From: Methanobacterium sp.
GTDB taxonomy: Archaea; Methanobacteriota; Methanobacteria; Methanobacteriales; Methanobacteriaceae
Direction: 5' to 3'
DNA: 7,280 nt
NCBI GenBank assembly: GCA_030539815.1
Contig: JAUNXM010000002.1
Coordinates: 1 to 7,280 of the forward strand
This document shows, in pieces, positions 1 to 5,735 of the stretch (its first letter is position 1; the number at the start of each line of letters is the position of its first letter). Below the pieces are notes generated by a model. The model had not been told where the DNA came from. It searched no databases and was given only the letters and a program-made list of their open reading frames with translations. Made by a program: the position numbers and the translations under genes.

Positions 1-374
1 CAAATATCCGTTTTGGTAATTACCCCCACTGGTTTACCTTCTTCAAGTACCAACAATCCAGATATGTCTGCTCTTAACATGAGGTTTGCTGCATCCTCAA
101 TACCATCATCGGCAGAAATGGTGATGACTTCCTTGGACATTATGTCCGTGATTTGGAGTGACACTGCATCTTTGGCTGAAGGTTTGATGGTTCCCAGAAC
201 TCCAATAAGATCTGAATAAGAAACCACTCCCAACGGCTCATCATCATCCATAACAAAAAGTCTGCGCACGCCTTCTTTGTACATCTTTTGAAAGGCTTCT
301 GGTGGTCGAGTACTGGAAGTGATAGTTATAACATCCTGGTTCATTGCCTCTTTAACTTTCATTTTTTTCACCAT
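1..374 (-). CDS. Two-CBS-domain protein, partial (C-terminus beyond window edge)
   Basis: An open frame of 124 codons runs leftwards from ATG at 374-372 and is still open at the edge, so the end is missing. The protein begins MVKKMKVKEAMNQDVITI and has two tandem CBS motifs. The first spans about residues 7-60 (VKEAM..DVITI, then GVRRLFVMDDDEPLGVVSYSDL). The second runs from about 75 to the edge (ITDIMSKEVITI, then SGLLVLEEGKPVGVITKTDI). Paired CBS modules form a Bateman domain that usually binds adenine nucleotides or S-adenosylmethionine. Stand-alone archaeal forms are common and their targets mostly unknown. The start at 374 is preferred over the in-frame ATG at 362-360 because GTGAT, a match to the archaeal anti-Shine-Dalgarno, lies 9 bases before it (388-384). 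It is divergent from nikR. Whether a further domain follows cannot be seen. The family call is firm and the role is unknown. Confidence 0.9.
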   Translation of the reverse strand, partial: MVKKMKVKEAMNQDVITITSSTRPPEAFQKMYKEGVRRLFVMDDDEPLGVVSYSDLIGVLGTIKPSAKDAVSLQITDIMSKEVITISADDGIEDAANLMLRADISGLLVLEEGKPVGVITKTDI

Positions 375-479
375 TTTGACAATATCACTAATTAGATCAT
401 TACTAATTAAATATTAACCAACATTTTTAACTATGTTTACTATGCACTACATTATTGGTAAAGTTTAGTGTGAAGTAGA

Positions 480-528
480 TAGTGAATAAATTCTAGTGAA
501 TAAACTCAAGTGGTAGTGTAATAAATTC
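480..528. repeat. Three imperfect 14-15 bp direct repeats
   Basis: The units are TAGTGAATAAATTC (480-493), TAGTGAATAAACTC (494-507) and TAGTGTAATAAATTC (514-528). The first two are directly adjacent and differ at one base. The third follows after six bases and carries one extra T. The array lies 106-154 bp upstream of the leftward CBS gene, so it could be a multi-site operator for that gene, or chance in A+T-rich DNA. Confidence 0.5.
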
Positions 529-650
529 ATGGGAAAATTTCGAATTGAAGAAATTTTAAAAAAAATATTAAAAAAATATTAGATTAACCAATATGATAAT
601 AAAATATTGTATAAAAAAGTTACAACTAATTAAATCCATAATATGAAACT

Positions 651-694
651 GGGCCAGTGGAAATTAGATTATAATCCCTTAATCCACCTAGTCC
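651..694. other. Imperfect inverted repeat / possible RNA hairpin
   Basis: Arms at about 651-661 and 683-694 can form ten pairs: 651-654 with 691-694 (including one G-U), 656 with 689, and 657-661 with 683-687. There is one mismatch and one bulged C. The loop of about 21 bases contains the palindrome GATTATAATC (667-676). The patch is clearly richer in G+C than its surroundings, and a short T5 run follows at 724-728. A structured small RNA or a protein-binding site would both fit. There is no independent evidence for transcription. Confidence 0.3.
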
Positions 695-999
695 AAATAG
701 TATGCAAATTTAGTATGAAATAGTTTTTAAAAAAAAAAATACAAATTCAGTTTAAGTATAATCTAATTCTAAATTTTCCAATCTAAACAATTTTAAATGA
801 TATTTAACGATTATTGATTATATTATAAGTTTAAATAACTATTTTTCAACCCAAAAAACATTATCTACCCTATATTAAGACTCCCTCTAAATTAAGGATC
901 AAAAATCTCTCTCTGGAGTATGAAGTTATTAAGTTATGCTAAGGTTTATATATCAAGATTTTTATATAAAACAAAAAAGTTCATGATTTACTCTTAAAA

Positions 1000-1038
1000 A
1001 TTGTTGAGCATGAACAATATTTGTAGTATTGTACAACA
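1000..1038. promoter_or_regulatory. Candidate nikR operator: overlapping inverted repeats before the TATA box
   Basis: Two 6-bp inverted repeats, each with a 7-bp spacer, follow one another: ATTGTT (1000-1005) with AACAAT (1013-1018), and ACAATA (1014-1019) with TATTGT (1027-1032). The perfect palindrome TTGTACAA lies at 1029-1036, and an outer pair TGTTG (1002-1006) / CAACA (1034-1038) is centred on 1020. The block ends one base before the nikR TATA box, a typical place for an archaeal regulator. NikR itself is the obvious candidate ligand by context, but the bacterial consensus GTATGA-N16-TCATAC is not present. Confidence 0.45.
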
Positions 1039-1046
1039 TTTAAATA
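1039..1046 (+). promoter_or_regulatory. TATA box for the nikR unit
   Basis: TTTAAATA is a canonical archaeal TATA box. Transcription would be expected to start about 25 bases downstream, near 1066-1072. That gives a short leader still containing the ribosome-binding site GGAGGG at 1079-1084. Two weaker alternatives, TTTATATA at 945-952 and 961-968, would give longer leaders that include the inverted repeats. Confidence 0.6.
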
Positions 1047-1094
1047 GCATAAAACTGTAATATAATATTAAACAGTCCGGAGGGATTAAATTTG

Positions 1095-1499
1095 ATGAGA
1101 ATAAGCATGTCTTTACCTAAAAAGTTGTTAAATGAATTCGATGAAGTATTAAAAGACAGAGGATACCAATCTCGTTCTAAAGGTATCAGAGACGCATTAA
1201 AAGATTACATTGTTCGATATCAGTGGATGAAAGAAATGGAAGGTGACCGTATAGGAATTATTGCCGTGATCTACGACCACCACTATACCGGTGTAATGGA
1301 AGACCTTACTGACATCCAACACGACTTCCGAGACTACATCAACGCGGTTATGCACGTCCACATGACTGAAAAATACTGCCTGGAAGTAGTAGTTGTTAAA
1401 GGAGACGTTAAATACATCCGAAACCTCACCGAAAAAATCATGAGGCTCAAAGGAGTAGAACACGTTAAATTAACCAGTACCGCCAGCGGACAGAATTAA
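1095..1499 (+). CDS. nikR: Nickel-responsive transcriptional regulator NikR
   Basis: This 134-residue protein is a full-length NikR (E. coli NikR has 133). Residues 1-40 form the ribbon-helix-helix DNA-binding domain (RISMSLPKKLLNEFDEVL, then GYQSRSKGIRDALKDYI). Residues from about 52 form the ACT-like nickel-binding and tetramerisation domain. The four high-affinity nickel ligands known from E. coli fall at identical numbers here: H76, H87, H89 and C95, the last three in HVHMTEKYC. This supports the start ATG at 1095, 10 bases after GGAGGG (1079-1084); an in-frame TTG at 1092 is also possible. With nickel bound, NikR proteins control nickel uptake or nickel-enzyme genes. The middle and 3' part uses many C-ending codons, unlike its neighbours. 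It heads a unit with the methyltransferase 40 bp downstream and hycI, and probably regulates itself. Confidence 0.96.
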   Translation: MRISMSLPKKLLNEFDEVLKDRGYQSRSKGIRDALKDYIVRYQWMKEMEGDRIGIIAVIYDHHYTGVMEDLTDIQHDFRDYINAVMHVHMTEKYCLEVVVVKGDVKYIRNLTEKIMRLKGVEHVKLTSTASGQN

Positions 1500-1539
1500 T
1501 CCAAAACGATAATATCATTTCAAACCAAAGATTAACAGG

Positions 1540-2313
1540 ATGAAAATCACATCCTATCAACAGAACTTGCTCTCAGACAGTGAAAGACTGACCGCATTTC
1601 AGCAAGTGATAAGTAAAAAATCCAGAGGTGTCATATACGATCTAGGGACTGGTTCAGGAGTTTTCAGCTCCTGGGCTGCTCCACTGGCTCGTTTTGTCTA
1701 CGCTGTGGAAAAAAATCCATTAACAGCCCAGATCGCCCAAAAAAATCTAGGCATGTTTGAAAACGTTTCCCTTATGGTAAACGATGCCAAAAATATTTTT
1801 TTTCCTGAAAAAGCAGACTTAATAATCTGTGAAATGATGGATACTGCCTTGATCGATGAGGAACAGGTCCCAGTAATTAATTCAGTGCGAAAATATCTGA
1901 AAAAAAATGGAGATATAATCCCCTGTGGAGTATTTAATGGATTGGAAGCTGTGAACACCAACATCTCTCATCCCTGTTATCAGGAGGGAGAGACTCCGCA
2001 ATCTGAATTAATGAGCAAGCTAATTATATATGATAAGATTGATTTTAAAAAATATGTTAAGCCTGAAATTGATTACAGTATTATTATTACCGTAAACAAG
2101 AAAGGAACAGTTTCAGGTATTAAAATTACCACTTTCACCCTTTTAACCTCTGATTTTATTTGTGGACCAACACCCATGATGAATCCTCCTCTTTTAATCC
2201 CCACCAACCATATGAGAGTTAAAAAGGGAGAAAATATTATTTTGAAATTAAAATATACCATGGGAGGTGGGTTAGATACCATTAGAGCGTCAATTGAAAC
2301 AATTCCTCAATAA
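1540..2313 (+). CDS. PRMT-like SAM-dependent methyltransferase
   Basis: A 257-residue class I methyltransferase. The SAM-binding half shows motif I YDLGTGSGVFS (33-43), the acidic residue after strand 2 in YAVEKN (E57) and D82 of NDA. E98 and E107 in CEMMDTALIDEEQV are nine residues apart, the same spacing as the double-E loop that holds the target guanidinium in protein arginine methyltransferases. The C-terminal half (from about 140) is rich in predicted beta strands with a KKGENI turn, reminiscent of the PRMT beta-barrel, but I see no THW loop and no long dimerisation arm. The substrate is therefore open: protein arginine, another protein site, or RNA. The ATG at 1540 has no well-spaced ribosome-binding site (AGG touches it), so translation is probably coupled to nikR 40 bp upstream. 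The gene overlaps hycI by 20 bp. Confidence 0.82.
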   Translation: MKITSYQQNLLSDSERLTAFQQVISKKSRGVIYDLGTGSGVFSSWAAPLARFVYAVEKNPLTAQIAQKNLGMFENVSLMVNDAKNIFFPEKADLIICEMMDTALIDEEQVPVINSVRKYLKKNGDIIPCGVFNGLEAVNTNISHPCYQEGETPQSELMSKLIIYDKIDFKKYVKPEIDYSIIITVNKKGTVSGIKITTFTLLTSDFICGPTPMMNPPLLIPTNHMRVKKGENIILKLKYTMGGGLDTIRASIETIPQ

Positions 2314-2752
2314 TGCAGGAAAAATCGTGATATTGGGGATTGGAAACGAAATGCGGGGGGATGATGGTCTGGGATCAGTTCTAGCCCAGGAACTGTCCAA
2401 ACTTAAAGGCAAGAATATCACTATTTTTGATGGGAAAACCGTTCCTGAAAATTTCACAGGAGCCATAAAAAGAGAAAACCCCAGCCATATTATAATTTTG
2501 GATGCCGTGGAAATGGATGAACTTCCCGGACATGTGAAGCTGGTGTTTAAAGAAGAAATTGCCAATTACAGCATCTCCACCCATGCCTTGCCCTTATCAA
2601 TCCTCATTAAATATCTGGAAACAACCACATCAGCCCAGATTATGTTAATCGGAATTCAGCCTAAAGAGATGGATCTAATTGATAAGATATCTCCTGAAAT
2701 TAGGAAAAGCTTAAATAAAGTTTTAAAATTATTAGAATACTCTCTAAATTAA
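2294..2752 (+). CDS. hycI: HycI-family [NiFe]-hydrogenase maturation endopeptidase
   Basis: This 152-residue protein belongs to the M52 peptidases, which trim the C-terminal tail of [NiFe]-hydrogenase large subunits after nickel has been inserted. That is the last step before the active site closes. Family motifs are intact: VILGIGNEMRGDDGLG (12-27) with metal/nickel-sensing D24, LDAVEMDELPG (69-79) with D70, and STHALPLSIL (95-104) with H97. These match the Asp/Glu, Asp and His ligands of HybD/HycI. Length is normal. The start is TTG at 2294, inside the end of the methyltransferase gene. A GTG at 2327 has a better-placed AGGA (2317-2320) but would leave only three residues before the GIGN motif and cut the first strand. 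The target in a methanogen could be an F420-reducing, MV-reducing or membrane (Eha/Ehb-type) hydrogenase, and the sequence does not say which. Co-location with nikR makes biological sense. Confidence 0.92.
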   Translation: MKQFLNNAGKIVILGIGNEMRGDDGLGSVLAQELSKLKGKNITIFDGKTVPENFTGAIKRENPSHIIILDAVEMDELPGHVKLVFKEEIANYSISTHALPLSILIKYLETTTSAQIMLIGIQPKEMDLIDKISPEIRKSLNKVLKLLEYSLN

Positions 2753-3120
2753 GGTATTCAATTAACTAGGAACAAAAATTAATATAATGAGTTAAAATGA
2801 CAGAAACTCATTAAATTTCGATTTGATCTCCAAAAATTCAGATTTTCAATAATAATATTTCATTTTAAATGTCCAACACTTATTTTCAATAATTCCATGC
2901 GTAATAGTTCATAATACTAACCGGACCTCATAATATTGTTTGTTATCTGAATCTGGATGAAGGGTTGATATATAAAAAAGATTCTAATTATAAACAAAAT
3001 TTATTAACCATAATCAGATAACCATTACAATCTGTACTGAAACACTTAATTGGATATATTCCTCATATGTTTTATCAATAACTCTATTGAAAATGATCAA
3101 CGGAAGAATCAGGCTATAAA
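2753..3120. other. A+T-rich intergenic region upstream of the ATP-grasp gene
   Basis: This 368-bp spacer has no supported gene. Visible elements are the 12-bp direct repeat ATTTTCAATAAT (2842-2853 and 2882-2893, offset exactly 40 bp), the 8-bp repeat TCATAATA (2909-2916 and 2928-2935), a TATA box at 2968-2976, and an eight-codon open frame MINGRIRL (3093-3119) ending one base before the next gene's ATG. No clear T-tract terminator follows hycI. Confidence 0.6.
2968..2976 (+). promoter_or_regulatory. TATA box for the CarB-like ATP-grasp gene
   Basis: ATATATAAA fits an archaeal TATA box. Initiation near 2995-3000 would give a leader of about 120 bases before the ATG at 3121. That is long for an archaeal mRNA and leaves room for leader control. 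The direct repeats at 2842-2935 lie upstream of it. Confidence 0.45.
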
Positions 3121-4251
3121 ATGAAGTTACTGTTTATTGGGGCTCGCCTATTTGATGATGTGGCTCTTTATACTAAGAATAATGGAATAACCACTGTTCT
3201 CACGGAATCAAACCCAAAATCATCGAATTTGAATCTTGCGGATTCACATTATATTGTTCCCCGTGGAATGGATTTACCTAAAGAGATTGCTATTAAAGAA
3301 GATGTGGATGGAGTAGTTCCCCTTATAGGGATTGATGGTCCTCTTTTTGATGTGGCTTTGCTTAAGGAAGAGTTGGAAAGAGATTATGATTTACCGGTGG
3401 TAGCATCACCCCCTGATGCAGTTTGCATATCAGGAGACAAAATCAAAACCAAAGAATTTCTGGTGAAAAACAATATTAAAACTCCGGAATACAGTTTAAT
3501 TCAACATAACCATGAAAGAGAGCTTAATGAATTCCCCATAGTTCTTAAACAGGCCCATGGACAGGGTGGGAAGGATATTAAAATTGCATTGTCCAGCGAA
3601 GAGGTTCATACATACTTGGAACAATATGACATTGCCCTTGCAGAAAGGTTTCTAGAGGGGATTGAAGTATCTGTGGAAATATTAAGGTGGAAAGGACAAT
3701 CCATACCCCTTGTTCCAGTATACAAAGGCATAACCACCCCCGAATGTATTCATCCCCTGCACAAATTAAAAAAAGCGCCCCTAACTGTAAATGATGATGG
3801 CTGCGTTGAAATTCAGGATGTCATCAGAAAGATTGCTCAAAATATTGGAGAACTAATGGGTGTTGAGGGCACATCGGATCTGGATCTCATATTGAATAAA
3901 GAAACCCATGAAACATATGTCTTAGAAATAAACACTCGCCCCAGCGGTACCCGTTACCTTACTGCCGCCTCCTGTGACATAAATCCCTTATGGGAAATGG
4001 TGGAAATGGCAACTGGTTCCTGGAATGCCTCCAGAGTGTCTGAAAGGATGAAAAACTATTTTGCCCTGGAAATACCTGTCGGAAATTACACTAGCGATAG
4101 AAACAACTACCATTTCAGAGAATTCAGGGCAGATAATGACTGGATAATTCATGGCCCTGAAAATCATCAGCGAATAACAATCAGGGGTAGCGATGAAAAA
4201 AATGCCTTTAAAACTGCGGAAGATCTAAATATTGAATTTACAAAAATCTAA
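3121..4251 (+). CDS. CarB-like ATP-grasp ligase of the pseudomurein cluster
   Basis: A 376-residue ATP-grasp protein related to one half of the carbamoyl-phosphate synthase large subunit and to PylC-type ligases. Residues 1-100 form the Rossmann-like pre-grasp domain (KLLFIGARLFDDVALY, VDGVVPLIGIDGP). The ATP-grasp fold follows: SGDKIKTKEFL (104-114), LKQAHGQGGKDIKI (142-155) with ATP-binding K143 and the glycine loop, LAERFLEGIEVSVEIL (173-188), and SDLDLI with D255 then LEINTRPSGTR (268-278) with metal ligands E269 and N271. All ligands look intact, so it should be active. At about a third of CarB length it cannot be carbamoyl-phosphate synthase. It should join a carboxylate, via an acyl phosphate, to an amine. 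A gene of this type travels with the MraY-like and Mur-ligase genes in Methanobacteriales, pointing to pseudomurein precursor synthesis, substrate unproven. The ribosome-binding site is weak (AGG, 7 bases before ATG). Confidence 0.88.
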   Translation: MKLLFIGARLFDDVALYTKNNGITTVLTESNPKSSNLNLADSHYIVPRGMDLPKEIAIKEDVDGVVPLIGIDGPLFDVALLKEELERDYDLPVVASPPDAVCISGDKIKTKEFLVKNNIKTPEYSLIQHNHERELNEFPIVLKQAHGQGGKDIKIALSSEEVHTYLEQYDIALAERFLEGIEVSVEILRWKGQSIPLVPVYKGITTPECIHPLHKLKKAPLTVNDDGCVEIQDVIRKIAQNIGELMGVEGTSDLDLILNKETHETYVLEINTRPSGTRYLTAASCDINPLWEMVEMATGSWNASRVSERMKNYFALEIPVGNYTSDRNNYHFREFRADNDWIIHGPENHQRITIRGSDEKNAFKTAEDLNIEFTKI

Positions 4252-4282
4252 GAAATTGATCCCAAGAATAAAGATTAATGTA

Positions 4283-4310
4283 TTAATGAACTGTTTAGGT
4301 TCATGATTAA
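4283..4310. other. Inverted repeat between the ATP-grasp and mraY-like genes
   Basis: ATGAAC (4286-4291) and GTTCAT (4299-4304) are perfect 6-bp arms around a 7-base loop. TTA (4283-4285) and TAA (4308-4310) can extend the stem past a three-base bulge. It begins 31 bp after the ATP-grasp stop codon, so it may stabilise or end that transcript, or serve as a protein site for the next gene. No T-run follows directly, which weakens a terminator reading. The rest of the 294-bp gap (4252-4545) shows a lone G-rich patch near 4347-4352 and the TATA box at 4447. Confidence 0.35.
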
Positions 4311-4446
4311 TTCTGGTGTTTATAGACATATAGTTTAGTTACACAGCGGGGGAAATAAAATCTAACTTCAAGAAAAACTTAAAATAAATAGACTGCTTAT
4401 AATACATAATCTTTAAAAACAGATATTTTAATAAAATTATTCATAA

Positions 4447-4454
4447 TATATAAA
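4447..4454 (+). promoter_or_regulatory. TATA box for the MraY-like gene
   Basis: TATATAAA in an A+T-rich gap, with initiation expected near 4473-4480. This leaves a leader of about 70 bases to the preferred TTG start and about 35 to the upstream ATG. It suggests that this gene can be transcribed independently of the ATP-grasp gene. Confidence 0.5.
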
Positions 4455-4535
4455 TCTCTGAATTCACATCCATAGTTTATTAGTTTAGTTAAAAGAATCA
4501 TACACAAAATTCATGCATTATTTCGTTATATATAT

Positions 4536-4542
4536 AGGTGGT
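4536..4542 (+). promoter_or_regulatory. Ribosome-binding site that sets the MraY-like start
   Basis: AGGTGGT matches the archaeal AGGTGAT core and lies 3-5 bases before TTG at 4546. The in-frame ATG at 4513 has nothing resembling a ribosome-binding site in front of it, and using it would put this motif inside the coding sequence. The motif therefore argues for the TTG start. Confidence 0.6.
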
Positions 4543-4545
4543 AAA

Positions 4546-5622
4546 TTGAGCATAATAGAGACACTGATTTTAGCATTTATTCTAACCATTCTAGCCACAA
4601 TATTCTTCACTTACTTTGTTCGCAAGATATTGAAGGATGCTGGTGTAACTGACAGCCCCATAGTAACCGAACACAAACATAAAACTGGAACCCCCACCAT
4701 GGGAGGTCTGGCCATACTCCTGGGTACAGCACTAGCTGCATCAGTCTATTTTAATGATAGAAATCTGGTACTAACTGTGCTGATAATGTTAAGCGCTGGT
4801 TTAGTAGGGCTGTTGGATGATCTCTTGGGATTGAAGATCAAGGAAGTTCAGAAGGTAGCGCGTAACATCTCCTCCCAACCCCTAAACATTGGTAGACTTA
4901 CCCTTAATCCTGGCGAAGAAGCCCGGGTTGCAACACCCAAAGCAAAAGAGGATCTTCCGGATTTATTAAACAATGCGAAAGTAAAAATTACTGGTGAAAC
5001 TCCGATAAAAACCGAAGGAAAAGAAAGAGATAAGATAATTGCCCAAATTGTTCTTGGAATTTTCCTGGCAGCCACTGGTGCGGTGAGCAGCACTTGTTTA
5101 GGATTTGAAGCGGGTATCTTTATAATTCCCCTAGTAATATTCGGAGTAATAGGTTCTATTAACTCAGTGAATCTCATCGATGGAATGGATGGCCTAGCAG
5201 CAGGCATATTAACCATTGCTTCGGCTTCATGTGCTATTTTTTCATTTATTAGCGGTAATTCTACAGCAACACTTCCTTTTGTAGTTCTAGCCGGAGTATC
5301 TCTTGGTTTTCTGGTCTTCAACCGTTATCCCGCAAGTATTATCATGGGAGATACTGGATCCTTTGCCCTGGGAGCCGGATACATCACTGCTGGTTTTCTG
5401 GGAGATGTGATCTACTTCGCAGTTATCGCCCTGGCCATACCAATTATATCAGTGGTAGTTAGCCTAATGCATCGTTCACATATTATAAAATTACCTGTGG
5501 AACCATTACATCATACTTTACATTACAAAGGCCTCTCTGAGAAAAAAATAATTGCTCTTTATTGGTCAATTACATTTATCATATGCATAGGCGCTATTTT
5601 ATTCTACCAATTCCTATGGTAA
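4546..5622 (+). CDS. MraY-like glycosyl-1-phosphate transferase (pseudomurein lipid-linked step)
   Basis: A multi-spanning membrane enzyme, 358 residues from TTG 4546 (369 from ATG 4513). It belongs to glycosyltransferase family 4, which moves a phospho-sugar from UDP onto polyprenyl phosphate. In pseudomurein synthesis it should load the sugar-peptide onto the lipid carrier. Family landmarks in order: transmembrane helix 1 (3-25), HKTGTPTMGG (45-54), the Mg-binding aspartates in GLLDDLLGL (D91, D92), NSVNLIDGMDGLA (206-218), GDTGSFALG with D269, and EPLHHTLHYKG (319-329), corresponding to the HHH loop of MraY. Residues 97-163 hold a hydrophilic stretch far longer than the same loop in bacterial MraY. 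The preferred start places helix 1 at the N-terminus and has AGGTGG before it. The gene lies about 290 bp after the ATP-grasp gene and 113 bp before the Mur ligase. Confidence 0.92.
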   Translation: MSIIETLILAFILTILATIFFTYFVRKILKDAGVTDSPIVTEHKHKTGTPTMGGLAILLGTALAASVYFNDRNLVLTVLIMLSAGLVGLLDDLLGLKIKEVQKVARNISSQPLNIGRLTLNPGEEARVATPKAKEDLPDLLNNAKVKITGETPIKTEGKERDKIIAQIVLGIFLAATGAVSSTCLGFEAGIFIIPLVIFGVIGSINSVNLIDGMDGLAAGILTIASASCAIFSFISGNSTATLPFVVLAGVSLGFLVFNRYPASIIMGDTGSFALGAGYITAGFLGDVIYFAVIALAIPIISVVVSLMHRSHIIKLPVEPLHHTLHYKGLSEKKIIALYWSITFIICIGAILFYQFLW

Positions 5623-5654
5623 TTAAATTAAACTCCATAAAAACCAGATATGTC

Positions 5655-5662
5655 ATATAAAT
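5655..5662 (+). promoter_or_regulatory. TATA-like box for the Mur ligase gene
   Basis: ATATAAAT lies 73 bp before the Mur ligase ATG. Initiation near 5682-5688 would give a leader of about 50 bases that includes the ribosome-binding site AGGA (5724-5727). There is no clear terminator after the MraY-like gene, so read-through from upstream is equally possible. Confidence 0.4.
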
Positions 5663-5735
5663 TAGAACCAGTAACAAATACACTAACCCTAAGATAGTAT
5701 TACCCTAAATAAATCCAAAATACAGGAAAAGGATA

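Larger units (their letters stand above)
375..1094. other. Long A+T-rich divergent intergenic region
   Basis: This 720-bp gap separates the leftward CBS gene from rightward nikR. I see no convincing gene in it. It holds three imperfect 14-bp repeats (480-528), helically spaced A-tracts (558-576), a more G+C-rich patch that can fold (651-694), T5 followed by A11 (724-739), two TATA-like TTTATATA boxes (945-952 and 961-968), and the nikR control region (1000-1046). A promoter for the CBS gene should lie on the minus strand somewhere in 400-530, but no strong archaeal TATA box is evident there. Confidence 0.7.

Noticed and set aside
13..219. Plus-strand open frame of 68 codons at the left edge
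   Set aside because: It is antisense to the CBS-domain gene, whose motifs on the minus strand are unmistakable.
885..897. CTCTAAATTAAGG, also present at 2742-2754
   Set aside because: The second copy covers the end and stop codon of hycI. The motif is A+T rich and has no symmetry, so a chance match is the simplest explanation.
713..923. GTATGA half-sites at 713-718 and 918-923 as bacterial-type NikR boxes
   Set aside because: Neither has TCATAC 16 bases downstream, so the known bacterial operator is not formed.
920..997. Small plus-strand open frame of 25 codons starting MKLLSYAKVY, just after GGAG
   Set aside because: The GGAG is only one base from the ATG, too close to act as a ribosome-binding site, and two TATA-like boxes fall inside the frame. 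Chance is more likely.
3121..4251. Carbamoyl-phosphate synthase large subunit (carB) as the literal function
   Set aside because: Only one pre-grasp/ATP-grasp unit is present, at about a third of CarB length, and its neighbours are wall-synthesis genes.
4498..4503. TCATAC before the MraY-like gene as half of a NikR box
   Set aside because: The matching GTATGA is absent 16 bases upstream, and a wall gene is an unlikely NikR target.
4848..5321. Minus-strand open frame of 157 codons
   Set aside because: It lies wholly inside the MraY-like gene, has no family motif, and overlaps conserved catalytic segments on the other strand.
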